DNA of 64,000 nucleotides from Pratylenchus scribneri (GCA_030063045.1 JAQSEB010000132.1:620001-684000); one strand, 5' to 3'; counted from the stretch's first letter, positions 29,091 through 43,745 are shown. Notes: a model not told the origin generated them from the sequence alone. Numbers and translations: made by a program.

Positions 29091-31700
29091 TTAATTTTCC
29101 CAATGGCGAATAAATCCTCCATTCACATTTCCTTCCTTATCTGCTCATCAATCTCATCATTGTCCCAGCATTCCATTCAATTTTTCTATTCACATCAAAA
29201 ATTCCATCCACAACTTTGGTCTCTAGCAACGAGTCGATAAAATCATTAGCGAAAAAATATTCACATTTTCATTCACCAAAAAAAGCGCTGAATTTTATAT
29301 CCACCCAATTTTTAATCAATGCATAAAAATTGTTTTTTATATAAAACAAAATTTCTCACTTGAATTGCGCGACCTTTTCTTTGGTAATTGTTAAAAATTA
29401 CATGGAATATTGAAATTTTATTTACATTACATTGTTGCATGCTTTTTTATACGATGCGAAAAATTCTGCATTATTAGTCAGATAAAATTGAAAGAATATT
29501 TTCTTACATCAACCTTTCTAATTTATCAATTCCAATTTTACAATTTAATTTCCTCTAAAAATCATTTGCTTTCAATTTCCCTAACAGTTAAAAGTCATAG
29601 AATCCATCCTTTTTCTTCTCTGGGGACAAAAAATTAATGGAAAAATATTGGCGGCAAACTTATTTTTAATTTTATGATTTAATGAGATGAGATGAGTAAG
29701 CCTTCTTCTAGAAATTCAAAATTATTTTCCCGCTCATTTTCCGCTCACATTTCCTCTTTCCTCCTCGCCCAAAAATCCATTCAATTGTTCATTTCCATTT
29801 GGGACTTTTTCGGTAAAAAAATTTACTTCGGGCAATTCCATAAAAAAGTCCTCTTCCATTTTTATTCTCTTTATTTTCGGTAAAAATTAAAGGAGAAAAA
29901 TTTTCCATAGGGCAATTTCAATGCGATTCCCCCTCTCCTCATTTTTGCTTCCAAAATCCAAATTTCCAACTTTCATATTTGGCGTACAATTTTCCTTTCT
30001 TTTGTATAAAAAATTGTTATTGTAAATTTCTCTGCACGAAGAGCATCTATTCGGGTACGCTCCAATTTGGCGTCATTTCTATAAACCATCAAGGACTGAA
30101 CTGATTTCGATGATTTTGTTATTAAATTATTGGCTAAAATTTATATTCCATTGGTTAATTCAAATTAATTTTTCCTGTGGCGAACAAATTTAAATGTAGT
30201 CAATTTACACTAATCGCACAGCCTTCCTTATTTGCGCCATTAATCTCATTAGCAATCCAATCATTTTTCTATTTAACTTCTAAAATTTTATCCACAAACA
30301 TCGCTCTTTAGAGGAGATCTATAAAATATATGCTAGAAAAATATGGCGGCGAAGTCACCGCACACCGCACCACAGCCCATATCCCATAGCATAAAGTTTA
30401 GAGATGGACCATTCTCATTATCTATTTAAGGCTGGTTTATTCATTTGCAATAAATAAAAATTTCCATTACATTATAAAAGGAAAGGGCGATGATTTCTAC
30501 TAATCAACTTTAAATCTAATTATATTTGCGCAACTATAACTCTTTTATTTTTGAGTTTTATGCCAAATCAATAGTAGATTCATGTTTGGCTCGTCGAAAC
30601 GAGTCGATGGTGTATCATTTCATGACTTAGAAAAAAAAATTCAAAAAGTCCATATATGCATATAGCGTCATGCATCAAGAAATTTAATTTTCGGGATCTA
30701 AAGAGAAAGCATTCAAATTTCCATTATTCAATTTATAATTTTCCGCAAAAATCAATGGCTTCCAATTTCCCTATTTAGATGAAAATCCCGAGATTTTTAT
30801 TCTTTGATAAAAAATTATGATATCGACAAATTCAAAAAAATTTTATTTTTTTATGCTTGAATGAGATAAGAAAGTCTCAATTCAAAATTATTTCATCGCA
30901 CGCATTTTTCCTTTCTCATTTCCCACATCCATCCCAAAATTCCATCCAATTACTCATCAGTCATCACTTCCATTTTATATTTTTACATCATTTTCTGTAA
31001 AAAACAGAGAAAGAGATTTTCCCTGGGGCAACTTCTATAAAAATGTCCTCTTTATTTTCGGTAAAAATGATAGCAGAAAGTTTTGCCCTAGGGCAATTCC
31101 TTAAATCCATCAACGTTAATCGCCATCTACCCATTTTTGCTTCCAAATTTCCATTTAGGTCCCCGTTTTCTTTTTTTGACCAAAAAATGCCTCGAAAAAT
31201 TTCCCCATAAAGAGCAAATCCATTTGATTAAGCGACATTTTGGCACTGTTTATAATATCTCATCAAGAAGTGAACTAATTTTGGAAACAAATTAAAAAAA
31301 CAGATTTTTTGGATATTTAAAAATTGTCCCAGAATTGATAAAATTGTGCCGAAAAAAATAATTAAAAAATTGCAATTCATAATAAAGATCACTTGAAAGA
31401 TTAAAGAATCAACTTCAAAAATTTAAAAAAAAATTATAAATAAATTTATAAGAAAATTTCTCTTAATCTCATTATAAAATCATTGGTTCCATCTTTGATG
31501 AGTTATTAAACGTTGCCAAATTGCTTGTTCCCCACCCCACACAAATCTATCCAATTACAATTACTCCTCATTTCCATTTTTACATCATTTTCTGAAAAAA
31601 ACAGAAAAAATTTATTTTATTCATCTTTTTAAAATTTCAAAAATGAATGCATATTTCCCCGGGGCAAATTACCAGTATATCAATCTAAAAATGGGAGAGA
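29090..31700. repeat. Ancient tandem duplication of about 1.1 kb, non-coding, plus a partial third copy
   Basis: Order and wording of landmarks repeat. 29092 onward (GGCGAATAAATCC, then CCTTCCTTATCTGC, TCTCATCATTG) matches 30178 onward (GGCGAACAAATT, CCTTCCTTATTTGC, TCTCATTAGC). 29550-29620 matches 30735-30800. The TTTATTTTCGGTAAAAA and GGGCAATT blocks at 29865-29920 match 31045-31105. 30030-30110 (GAGCATCTATT, CATCAAGGACTGAACT) matches 31205-31280 (GAGCAAATCC, CATCAAGAAGTGAACT). A shorter third copy starts near 31520. No frame is maintained between copies. Confidence 0.65.
30531..30620 (-). repeat. Single copy of the GTTATGG module
   Basis: Read on the minus strand it runs from ACACCATCGACTCGTTTCGA to AGAGTTATAGTTGCGC. 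It aligns along its length with the hairpin arm at 16448-16537. It sits in the second copy of the tandem duplication, where the unit is about 100 bases longer than in the first copy, so it is probably an insertion. Confidence 0.6.
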
Positions 31701-32230
31701 GAAGAGGGAAAAATGATGGCGAAGAGAATGGAAAATTGGAAATAATAATTACGCTCTCTGGGAAATTGCCCCAGTGCAAATCCTTTTCTCTTTCAATTCA
31801 TTATAGAAAAAAGGGTGGACGGACAATGATGGTACAGATAAGGATTTGCGTTGGGAAAATTACTCAACTCATCCAATATTTGCCCCCACAATTCGCATTT
31901 TTGCATTCTACTTTTCCATTCTTAGTTCCTCATTGCTCCAAAAAACTTCATAATTTTTGCAATTAATTAATTTTCCCCAAATAATAGACACTGCTCTTGC
32001 CAATTGAACAATATTTTGGCTCAATGTTTTTGCATGCCTCTATTGTTCCCAAGCATTTTATATTTTGGTTTTGGCCCGGTGAGGTCAACAAATGGCAAGA
32101 TCAGAGATCAATCATGCTCAATGCTACACATTGGCATTGGCAGGGCGAATTTGGAGGAAATTGGAATAATTGGCTTGGAACAAATGGAAAGTTCAAATTT
32201 TTTAATACATTTTTTAAAATAAATATTAAT
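31701..32230. other. Last GC-richer stretch before the AT desert; unassigned frames
   Basis: Two overlapping plus-strand frames around 31997-32236 are open for more than 70 codons. One contains THWHWQGEFGGNWNNWLGTN, but neither has a start context, splice support or a recognisable motif. The composition drops to about 10-15% GC immediately after. Confidence 0.25.
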
Positions 32231-33506
32231 TATTAATAATATAATAAAATGCAACATAAAATAAATTAAAATGAATATAAATTTATAATATTTAAAGAAG
32301 ATAAAACAAAAAAAATTGCATAAATTGTAATTAAGTAAAAAGAATAAAAATTATTTTATAATAAAAATGCGAATCAACTTTTAAATATTATAAATTATGA
32401 AATAAATAAAAAATCAAGTATAAATTAAATATTAATGAAAAAATTTGAAATATAATTTAAATTGAATTAAATATTAGCCATTCATTTGGTATCAACAAAT
32501 TATAAAATTATGACTGCTGTAAATCAATTTTCACGCATGGCAATCTAAATAATTATATAATAAAAAATTATCATTAAATTAGAGAATTATTATTGTCTTA
32601 TAAAATGAAGAATAATTTTTAATAAATAAAAGATTTAAAATTGAAAATTAATATTATTAAAATAAATTCAAAAAATTTTGAAATTAATTAATTACAAATT
32701 TTATACACATCTTATAAATTTAAATTTCGCAATTTATTTCTATTGAATTCATAGATTTTAAATCTGATTTTATTTTCGGGACAGTGAATGATCAAATATA
32801 AATAAATTAAAAATATCAAAAAATTATTTTGAATTCATTTAAAAATGATAAAAAATAAATGTAAAATAACAATTATAATTAAGAGCAAAGCAAGAAAAAT
32901 GATTGAAATGAATTTATTTTATATATTTTATAAATAATTTCCTATAAAAAAATTAATTATATATTTCTAGAAAATATTTATTATTCAATCTATTCAGAAG
33001 AATTTATATGTAATGAAATTATTGTAAATAAAATGAAAAATAAACGAATATTAAAAAAATATTATTGAATTTTTTAAATAAAATATGCCAAATTTCTTAA
33101 TTATAATTGAATAATTGAAGAGGAACAAATAATTATTTGTTTTAAATAATTGCCGTCAAATATCATAATAAAAATAACATTTTTTAGAATTGAATTAATT
33201 TATTGAAAAAATCTGAAATTTTAATTATGATAAGCAAAAATTAAATGAAAGTGTTCTAGAAAAATAATAAAAATCATTAAAAATGCAAAATTGAATTAAA
33301 ATTAGCTAGTTGCTGGCAAAGCTAAATTCTTTAAATAGAAAGAAAAAATATCATATTTCCTCGATTAAAAATAAATTCATTAAAAATAAATCAAAATTTA
33401 TTAATATTTTTAAATAAAATTATAAAAACATACTTTTATTAAATATATTTATGAAATTGAATATTATTTATTTTATAAATAATAAATTCATATATTCTAT
33501 TTAAGG

Positions 33507-33596
33507 AATGATTATGATATGGAAATGGATCGTATTAATATGCGGATGCTAGATTTTTGTAATTTCGTCGAAAAAATTTGGCGATATTACTTTTGA
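33507..33596 (+). other. Exon-like island 1
   Basis: After TCTATTTAAG (a fair acceptor) a 29-codon frame begins NDYDMEMDRINMRMLDF and ends in TGA. The composition is more balanced than the surroundings. There is no homology evidence, and chance cannot be excluded. Confidence 0.2.
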
Positions 33597-35211
33597 AAAT
33601 TAAACTTTTATAAATAATATTTACTCTGCAGAGATATGTATATAAAATATCCTGAATATATAAGTAAATTTCAATTTGTGAGAGATGAAAATTGAAATTT
33701 TTGTTTATCCTCTATAATTTTTCAGATTCGTTATTTATAACATAATTTTAAAATAATTTCTTCAAATAATTCAATTTAAAATTTTTTATTACTTTTGAAA
33801 CTTTATAGAACATTTAATTACCATAAAATTGTTAGAATGGTATGGCAATTATTTCTAAATAAACTTCCATCATGATCATTAATTTTTATAAATCGTAAAA
33901 TTCCTGAGTTTTATCTCTTTTAATTCATAAGCATCGAAAAATTAAAAAAACCTTTTAATTAAATTATTAATTATGATCTGCATTAAAAATATTATAAAAG
34001 TTAAATATGGTTATATTTTAAAAAATATTTAGTAAATTGAAAATAAATTATTTTAAAAAATGATAATATTTAAATTAAATTAATCAGTGTTCTATGTAGA
34101 AAAAAATTTAAAAAAAAATAAAAAATATATTTGGAAATAAAAAATATTTTGGTTAATTAAAAAATTTTTATAGTTCAGAAGATTCAATCAAATAGAAAAA
34201 AATATGAGAGTTATATATACATTATACATTTAATTTCATTATTTTAAAATTTTATAAAATTAAAGATTATTTTATAATAAAAACATGGATAATTCATAAA
34301 GAAACGGAAGATAAATATAAATTTTTTATATATTTAATTTATTTTTTATGGAGTATGTATATGTTCTCATAATCATATTGATAAGACAAATTAAATAATA
34401 AAATGAAATTATTCAAAATTAAAAAAGTAAATTTATTAAATAATGACATGACAAAAGACATGCATTTATGGAAGAAATTACTTTTTATTATTAATGAATC
34501 ATATAAATTCCTTCGGCTTAGAAGAAAGAACATATAATACATATCTAAATAAAATAATAAAAATAAAATGATTATTATTATGTATTAACCCTTTCATTTG
34601 GAATTTGATTGCTTGGTTTGGTTCATTTTCCCATTATTTTATTATTAATTAATAGCATTTATAAAATGATAAAGAGATGATTTTATACCAAATTAAAATT
34701 CTATATAATTTATTTTTAATTATAATAAAACTAAATTGAATTATTTTAGAATTTAAAGAAATGAATATAAATGAAAAATTTTAGAAATTTAAAAGCGATT
34801 TAAAGATAATAAATTTAATTTTGAATTTAATTAGAAAAGAATTTCATAATTTTCTTTTTTTATTTAATAAAATTAGCAACAAGAATAACATCAAAAAGAA
34901 TAAAATAATAACAAATCTACATAATTTTAAACTTATCTACTTATCCTTCGCGTCACATAGACAAAAAAGCTTGCAAAGAAAATCCCGAATGTCGCAAATT
35001 TTTCAATTTATAAGGAAAAGATATATTTTAAATATCTCTAATTTAACAATGGCCAATTATTCTCTACTTCAATAATAATTAACACATGAAATATAAGAAA
35101 ATAAAATATTGCCCATGGAATTTAATTTCTGAATTCATAAACAATTATTATTTTTAAAAATTTTGTCGAATACACATTTTGATGTTGGAAATATTTCGTG
35201 TTTATTTCAAG

Positions 35212-35239
35212 GAAAAGCGCGGAATTAGATGGTTATATA
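35212..35239 (+). other. Micro-exon-like island 2
   Basis: A TTTATTTCAAG acceptor and an ATAA/GTAAAAC donor bracket about 28 GC-richer bases that are open in at least one frame. Only the splice-site quality supports it. Confidence 0.15.
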
Positions 35240-36807
35240 AGTAAAACAAGGATGGCGTAGGGATGAATTTAAATATTAATAAAAAATTATAAAACTTATA
35301 TTTAATCCAAAAAAAATATACGCAAAGTTACAAAACAAATAAATTTATATATTTATTTCATAATTATCAAAATTGAAAATATTAACATAGATCTAATACA
35401 CTGATTCCTCAAAGCATAAATCTATGCGAAATTTACTTACCATTATCATTAAATTATTTATTATTAAAAAAATTGATAAATAACAAAAAAAAATATAAAA
35501 TAATTTTCATATAATACTAAAATTTAAACATAAAAATAAGCAATTTTTTTCGATATATTTATAAAAAAAAGGTAGAAAACAGGTAAAAAACAAAAAAAAA
35601 AGATATAAAAACAATTAAAATGTTGTTAAAAATTAGACATTTATCTTTCTTCGGAATTTTAAAAATAAATTCATTTATCATATAATACATAAAATAATAA
35701 ATTAAAAATAATGCCCCATCTATTTATAATAAAAAATGTATTATAATAATTATTACAAAAAAGAATTAATATTTAGGATTAAAAATACAATAATAAATAT
35801 TTTTTGCATAAAAAATATCATTAAATAAATAATTAAATTAACTTAAAATAAAATGAATTTCTGAATAAAATAATTTTTAAAAAAATTGGGAAATCGGTCA
35901 TTTAAAAATTGAAAAATTTATTTGAATTAAAATTATTGGTCCAAAAAGATCTTAAATTAAAAATAACTTATAAAATAATAATAAAAAATAAAAAAAAATA
36001 ATATTTAAAATAAAAATATTAATATAATGAAAATAATTTAAATATTTTTAAATATTGTCATAAAATATTTTATCAAATAAAAATTACATTTTAAAATTTA
36101 ATAACTCAAATCATTCAAATTAAAGATTTAATGATATCCTCTCAAATATTTTAATAAATCAATATATCTATTAGCTATAATAAATAAGAAAGAGATGAAA
36201 TTATTTTTTTCTCAAAATATCCTAATTTTCCTAAAATTCTGACATTGAATGAGACATAGAGAAAAAAACTATTGATATTGGAACATTTAGATAGAATTTA
36301 TGGATGATTCATTTTAAAATAAATAAAATATAAGATTAAAATTTATTTTTGACGAAAATAATATTAAATATAAAATAAAATTAATTAAAAATTAAAAATA
36401 GAATGCCCAAAAAGGTATATAACTTGACAAATTCTCTCATGATAATATCAAATAAGAAATTTTTAATTATTATTATCTAATTTGATATTAATAAGATAAA
36501 TATATTAATTCTAGATCGAGGACATCAGTAACATCTAGAATTCGATGATGTTTACACTGTTGAACTTTTTATTAAATTTAATTAATGTATTATAATGTTA
36601 GATGGTAATGAAATAAAACTATTTGAAGATAGAAAAGAAAACAAATAATGCCTATGAAACATTGATATAAAATTAATATTTTTAAAATTTAAAAATAATA
36701 ATAAGCAATATGAATTATTTAAATTTAAAAATCTGTAAGCAATAAAAATTATATATATTGAAAATTTGAATATTATATTATAAAATTTTTTTATTGTCAT
36801 TCATCCA

Positions 36808-36978
36808 ATGAAAATGAATTCGAAGGAACGGGCAATGAGACGTAAAACTCAAGCTCAGGTAATAATTAAAATTTTATAATCTTTAATTTACATTTCATTA
36901 ATCAAGTTGTTCATGCAAGCGCCTAAATTGGATGAATGTTTCTTAAATCAAATATTTTTTTTAAATGAAAAATATTAA
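36808..36978 (+). other. Exon-like island 3: candidate two-exon start
   Basis: ATG at 36808 opens MKMNSKERAMRRKTQAQ and ends with CAG before GTAATAATT. A 48 bp intron (36859-36906) with an ATCAAG acceptor leads in phase 0 to LFMQAPKLDECFLNQIF, then TAA at 36976-36978. Small intron size and good donor are typical for this window's real genes. It could be a short gene or a 5' end. No family recognised. Confidence 0.3.
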
Positions 36979-37439
36979 TAGGAATTAATAAATTTATATA
37001 ATAATACTTATTCGAAAAATTAAAAAATTTATTTCACTATACTGAATATGAAGGGTAAAAGAAACCCTGTAATTTTATATTTGAGGAAAATCATTTGAAA
37101 ATTTTAATAAGAATTTATACGTATAAATTAAATAAAATGTATATTTCATAAGATATTGAAGCTCTATTCTCTAAAATAAATTTATATTAAAAATTCTAAT
37201 GACATGGGAAATTAAAAAAAATTTTAAAAAATATTTTAGTAAAAGATTTGGTGTTAAAATAAAAAATCATATAAAATTAAAGCTTTTTTTTTAAATAAAT
37301 TCTGATGTAAAAATAATGAAAAATAAAATTATAATAATTATTTATGCAAAATTATAATATTCGTTTAAATAAAAATAATTTTAATATATATGCATATGTA
37401 TATGAATATAATTAATGGGCCATTACTTTAAAAAGTTTT

Positions 37440-37574
37440 AATTTAGGAAATTTTTTACAAAGAGGACAAATTGAGAAGGAGACAGAAAAGCGCATAAGAA
37501 ACTACAGAATTAAACACAACCAACACAAAGAGAGTTGCAAAAATGCAATAAATGAGTTGGGAATTTTTGGATAA
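37440..37574 (+). other. Exon-like island 4
   Basis: An open frame ending in TAA contains QIEKETEKRIRNYRIKHNQ and ESCKNAINELGIFG, a charged helical composition. An antisense frame overlaps and is Phe-rich, thus less likely. No start or splice support. Confidence 0.2.
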
Positions 37575-40500
37575 TTTTAAAAAAGCGGATATTCTTAAAA
37601 ATATTTTTGATTTAAAATCATAATTGCATAAATTTTTAAAAAAAAATAGAAAAAACAATAATATATCATTAGATAATATTATAAAATTTTTATTTTAACA
37701 AAATTATATTTAATTTAATTAAAATCACTATCTCATATAGATGCTAGAATAAAATTGTAAATAATTAAATAGGGAATTAATTTCTAGAATTGCATTAATT
37801 TTTAAGTTGTTATCAATTTTCATCATTGAACCATACATTACATATACATATATGGAAAAAAGTAATAAAAATAAAAGTGATTATACTAATTAAAATATTA
37901 TATAATTTATAAAGAAAAATGAATATAAAAAAATATTATTCAAATAACTATATGCAATAACATTTATTCTATCATTAAAATGTTTTACATGGAAATAAGT
38001 TGATCAATCAATGCTTTAATTTTGAAATAATAAGCTGCTTTTCTTGAATTTTATAATATTTTTCAGGTAAAATATAAGAAAGATTTGAGACATAAACTAA
38101 GAAAAAAGGAATATTTTTAATTTATTATAGATAAATTTTCATGTAATTTTAAATTACAATAATTAAAAAAGCAATCAATATTCAATTATAGGATTAAAAT
38201 AATAAAATCAAAAATGGCATTTAAAAATTTATATAAAAAATTCATCAAATCAAAATTGCGTTAATAAAAATAATTTTAAATGAAAAATTTCAAAAATTTA
38301 TTATAAATTGGCCATTCAAATTTAAGTAATATTATTATCAGTAAATTTATGAAAAAAAAAGTAGAGATATCAAATAAATTTATTATTACCAAAAAGAAAG
38401 AAGCTCATCCCCGTATAATTCTAACAATTTGAGTTAAAGAGTAGATTATATAAAAATAATTTAAATATATGGTGGGCATAATTTAATTTAACCTTCTTTA
38501 AAAAATTTTAAAAAAATGATAAATAATCAAAAAATTTTAAATAGAAATCGACCCCGTCTATTGAATTTGGATAGATCTTCGAGGTCACGTGACGACCTGT
38601 TCCTTATGGCCGTCTAAAGGCGGAATGTTATAAAATTTTAAGATAAAAGTAAAAGAAAATAAAACATTCTCAACGAAATTGTTTTAAATTAATAAAATAA
38701 AAATTTGTATCGTATCTAAATTAAAGTTAAAAAATATACAATTTACAATAGATCAATAATTTTTTAATAATAAAAAATAGAAATTACTTAATAAAGTTTA
38801 AAAATAATTAAAAATGAAAATAAAATTAAATTCTAAAAGTAGTATGTAGAAAAGAAATGATAAAACTATAAAATTAAATAATTTCAGTGAAAATTAGTTC
38901 GAACTAATCGCCATAGCAATAAAGAACATCACAAAAGCGAATGAAACTGAATTGAAATTTTGATATTGAATTGAATTTGTAAAATAATAAAATTGATTGC
39001 AAATTTTAGTATAAAATACATCATTTTTATAATAAATTTATTAAAATATTTAGAAAAAGTTAAAATATCTTATGATATAAAAAGTAAAAATTTCAGAAAT
39101 TTTATGATTTTGTAAAAATTAATGCCAATTTTCAATTGGTGAGTGTTATAATTGTTCATCGTAATCCAAGAAAAAATCTTTGTTATTCTGGCATCTATTA
39201 ATTTTAGCATATTAAAAATTATTATTGTTCAAAAAAAGATGAAAACTTAAACAATACATTTTGATCAAAATATTTCTTCTTAGAAATATCCTTAAAATTT
39301 ATAAAAAATTTAATTCTTATTATATTAAGTTCTTTAAATCATATTCTATAAAATTTTAAGCTACAATAGTTATTTAAAAATTTTTAAAAAATAAATAAGT
39401 TTTTTTTATAAATCTATGTATAAGATAAAAAAAATAAATGATTGATTTTCATGTATAAAAATAAATAATTATTAGCTATCAAAATATGAGACTAAATATT
39501 TTAAAATAAAATATCAACAAAATATTATATTTTATCAATGTTAAATAAATGAAACTGAATTTGGAAAAAAATGAAAATATATCATCAATTAATAAAAAAA
39601 AATGAAATTTATATATACATAATTTTATCAAATTGAATAGCTATTTGTCGCTGGATTTTTGAATGATAAAATATTTTAAAATTTTTGCACAATTTAAAAT
39701 TGAAGAAAATTGTCATCAAATTTATTAAATACAATACATTTGGAGATATATTGATCTCAAATATTGAATATAATTCAAAAAAATAAATAAAATATAATAT
39801 AAAAAATTTAAATTTTAAATATATTTATAAAATAATTCATAAAGAAAAAGAAGATAAAAAATCAAAAAAAAATTTATAATAAAAAATTAACAATTGAGAA
39901 AGATAAATAATTTTGGTTGTTGATATTTATTTTTTTAATGAATTATCTACTACTTTAACTATATTACCAATACTCAATAGAATTTAAAATTTACCGAAAA
40001 TTAAAATCTATATTTATTCACAAAAGAGTATAAAACTGGTTAGGATAAAAAATTCACTTAATTAATATTTATAACTATAATAAATAAAGTATATAATGAA
40101 AGAACAATTATTTACATATAAAGAAGTTATCCTTTTAATTCACAGTAAAAAATTCGCAATCTATTTGCATTGATCAATCATTCATTTGTGCTTGTTTGCA
40201 TTTATAGAATGTAAGTTTTTTGGCTGGGATGTGTTTATGCAATAAATTCAAAAAAGTAAATTAAATTAAATTTATATTTTAATATTAAATAATCGAAAAT
40301 ATTAATTTAAAAATAAAATACTTTTTATTTAAAATAAATTTATGATGAAATTAAAGAAGGAAAAATTTTTAATAAAAGAATAATTATTTTAGCAGCAAAT
40401 AAAAAAATTATGATAAAAAAGTAGTTTTATTTTGATTCCTTATGTTTAGAATTAATATAATAAAAGAAATAAAATGAAATAATAATCAAAATTATACAAT

Positions 40501-41210
40501 TTAAATAAATTATCCCTTGAGAAATAAATTTATTTTACATACAATTATGAAAAATAAAGAATAAATTAAAACATGTTATCAAATCTTTTTATGAATGGTA
40601 AGAATAAAATTTCATTATTGCATATTAGAATAAAATTTTAAAAAATGTAACGAAATTATTGGCCAAATTAATTTCAATTTTGATAAATAAAATAATATAT
40701 TTATTGAAGTAATCCTTTTCAACAATTATTGGTGTATGGGATGTAAAAATTTTAAATTTTATTCATCACCAATGGAATAACTGCATGAAAAAGTTGAACG
40801 ATGCATGAAAAAATTATAGAAAATTTACCTTTTAAAATCCTTAACAGCTAAATAATTTAATTAATACTAATCTGGAAATTAGAAAGATAAAAATATAACA
40901 CTAATGCTTATAAGGAAAAAATAAAGTTAAATTCAAGTAAAAATTTAGAGCATAATTATAAAAGAATAAATTTTCATAAAATAAAATCATGTTGCAATTT
41001 ATCGATAAGAAAAAATTTTATATTTTTTGTAAACTAAATAATAATATTTAAGTTTTAAAAAAATATGAAAATTTTTTTGAGTCATTTTTATTTCAAATAT
41101 CATGAGTATATATCTATAAAAAAATTAAATGCCTTTTAATTAAACATTCTAATTTTTAAAAAAATAAAATATAAATGAATATAAAGAAAAAAGAAAATAT
41201 TATAGAAAAA

Positions 41211-41273
41211 ATGGCTAAAAATAGGCCACCCATTCCAAAAAGCCCATCAGAACAATGTTCTTTGAATGAATGA
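41211..41273 (+). other. Exon-like island 5: short Pro-rich frame
   Basis: ATG to TGA encodes MAKNRPPIPKSPSEQCSLNE. The composition is very different from the flanks. It could be a small ORF or an exon, with a PPIPKSP stretch reminiscent of SH3-binding peptides. Confidence 0.2.
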
Positions 41274-41621
41274 TAAGATAATAATAAATTCAATCAAGAA
41301 TTATCTATAAAACATAGATAAAAAAATTTATACAAAAATTATTCATTTGTAAAAGGATCTTGATATTATAAGTTAGAAAAATACAAAAATTTCAAACAAT
41401 AAGTAATTTCAAAACGAAATTAAAAATTATAAATATAATCAAATAACATTTATGACATTATATAGAATATGGTAAAAGGAATTTTATAACTTCTTCTAAA
41501 GCAAAATTAATAAATATGAAATAAAATACAGAAAATTATTAAGCAAAATAAAGAATAATTAAAAAATTTTCAATAAAAATATTTTTCGGAAAATTAAAAA
41601 TATTACAATGCCTTCTGCGAG

Positions 41622-41702
41622 GTGTCAATTCTGCCCTCCGAAGATTTGGTGGCAAGTAATATGGTGAAAAGCGCAACCATATTAAGCGATCAGTTTCGCA
41701 AG
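41622..41702 (+). other. Exon-like island 6: well-bounded internal exon candidate
   Basis: Between GCCTTCTGCGAG and the strong donor CGCAAG/GTGAGG lie exactly 27 codons, VSILPSEDLVASNMVKSATI then LSDQFRK, phase 0 on both sides. The acceptor is weaker than the donor. This is one of the best bounded islands in the desert. Confidence 0.35.
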
Positions 41703-43137
41703 GTGAGGAAAAAACTTCTGGTTCCTATTACTATTATTTATGTTTAGGGAGAATTGTCCAGTCTGAATGTTAAATTAAATTAAATTAATGTTATAATAGA
41801 AATAATAAGAACAAAATTAATGAAATAAATTCAGAATTCAATAGTACTTGAAAATAAAATAATATTTTTAAATTTTAAATTTTTTTTGTAAAAAATATCA
41901 AGAAAAATTTAATTTTAATTTAAGTATTATAATATAAAATTAAATATTAATAAAAATATTATGGAATTAAAAATAAATTTATAAAAAATAAATTATAATC
42001 TACGTTTTGAATATTTATATTTTTATGATAAAAAATAAGAAGATAGAATCATGAAAATGATGGAGGTTGGAGATTAATCTAAAGCTACTTAAAATAGTTC
42101 CTAAAAAATGGGTTATGTAAATGGAAAAAGAGTGGAAAATAGGACGTTGATTATCATGATAAAATTTTTTAACATAGTTAAAAATTTGATAGAATAGTTT
42201 AAATGTTTTTTTCTTAAAATTTTTATACAAATTAATTTATTATTTTTTAAATGGATTCCAAATTATGTCCATGAATTTGTTATATAATATAATCAAATAA
42301 ATTTATTATTATTATCATAATTAAAGATTGTGCATAGAAAAATAATTTTAATTAAAATTCATTAAAGAAATTGAAGAAAATAAAAAAAATAGATAAATTT
42401 TCTAAAAAACATTATAAAATAATTAAAATTTTATTTGTTTTTAAAATATCAAAAATATTATTAAATTAAATAATTTAAAATCTTTTAATATAAATTCCGT
42501 TAATAAAGAAACTTGAATTAAAGTCCCTTCGTTTTTACAGAAAAGAATTCAATTAAATAATTCATATCTTATCTAATTTTCCTTCTTGCTCTAATTCGAA
42601 ATTCATCGCATCAAAGGAAAAAGGTAAATTTTTAAAATCGATTAGGAATTTTGACAATTAATCGTATGTTTTAAACTTAACAAGCTTTAATATTTCTATC
42701 TCCATTGAAAGATATATAGAAAAATTTTTATAAATTCGACAAGGAAATTAACTTTAAATCACTTATTTATTTTTTTAAAAATATAAAAAATTTCATAAAA
42801 TATAATATGAAAAAAGATAAATGCTTTCTTTAAAAAAGCAATAATGATAATTTTGAAAAAAATATTACAATTGCTACTGTAAAATACAGATTATTTTAAT
42901 TTATATTTTATAAATTAAAATAAAAATTGTATTAACATAAATCAAATAAATTATTTATCCAAATTAATTTATAATATATTTTAAAAGAAAAATTTATTCC
43001 TAAATATTTTCTAAACGATAATTTTGCATTCCCAATCCTCGAAATAATAATAAAATAATTTGAAAAATTTTCTATAATTTTTTAAATAAAAAATTTTTTT
43101 TATTTTACTAAAAATTATATAATTTAAATTAAATAAA

Positions 43138-43262
43138 TATAAAATAACTATATTTGAAAAAATATATTAAAATAAAATAAAAAATTAATAAAATAAAAAA
43201 TTATGAGGAATAATTAATAAATCAATTTTAAAGATTACTGTATAAGAATATTCATTTCAAAA
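43138..43262. repeat. 125 bp dispersed repeat, copy 1
   Basis: Starts TATAAAATAACTATATTTG and ends AAGATTACTGTATAAGAATA then TTCATTTCAAAA. It matches 46462-46587 in the same orientation with a few indels. Confidence 0.8.
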
Positions 43263-43696
43263 ATATTTTTAGAAATGGTATTTTTAAATTTGATTTTCCT
43301 GCTTTGATATAATAAAAATTAATTCCTATGAAATTAATCATAAAGAAATTAGGTTGCATTATTAAAATCGCATTATTTTAAATATTTTACCAATCATTGA
43401 ATTCGTGATGCTATTGAATAAATATTAGAAAATTTTGTCGAAATAATTTCATTAATATTATAAAATTAATAAGAAGTGCATCTATTATGTTTATTTGAAA
43501 AAAATTAAAATAAAATTTATAAATAAGGGTTTTCTTTAATATATGAAAAATAAAAATGCGAATATTTTTTCATTTTTATAAATTTAAAAAATATATAAAA
43601 TGAAAAAAAATTAAATTTTATATTAAAAAATTAAATAAAATTCAGAAAGTAAAATAATGAATATTTAGAAAATAAAAAACCAACATTTCGAAACAG

Positions 43697-43745
43697 TATT
43701 TATTGGGGAAATTGACGGCTGCAATCTTTCTCTATTTTTTGTAAT
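43697..43745. repeat. GGGAAATTGACGGCTGC motif, copy 1
   Basis: TATTTATTGGGGAAATTGAC followed by GGCTGC and a CTTTCTCTATTTTTTGTAAT tail. A near-identical stretch lies at 56537-56586. It is the most GC-rich stretch for kilobases at both places. Confidence 0.7.

Noticed and set aside
31643..31966. 107-residue plus-strand ORF
   Set aside because: It overlaps the partial third copy of the non-coding tandem duplication (GGGGCAAATT blocks) and shows no conserved frame between copies.
34339..34542. Minus-strand 67-residue ORF
   Set aside because: Composition is that expected from A-rich DNA (Phe, Leu, Tyr, Asn, Ile), with no motif. Similar frames at 36582, 37455 and 42015 were rejected for the same reason.
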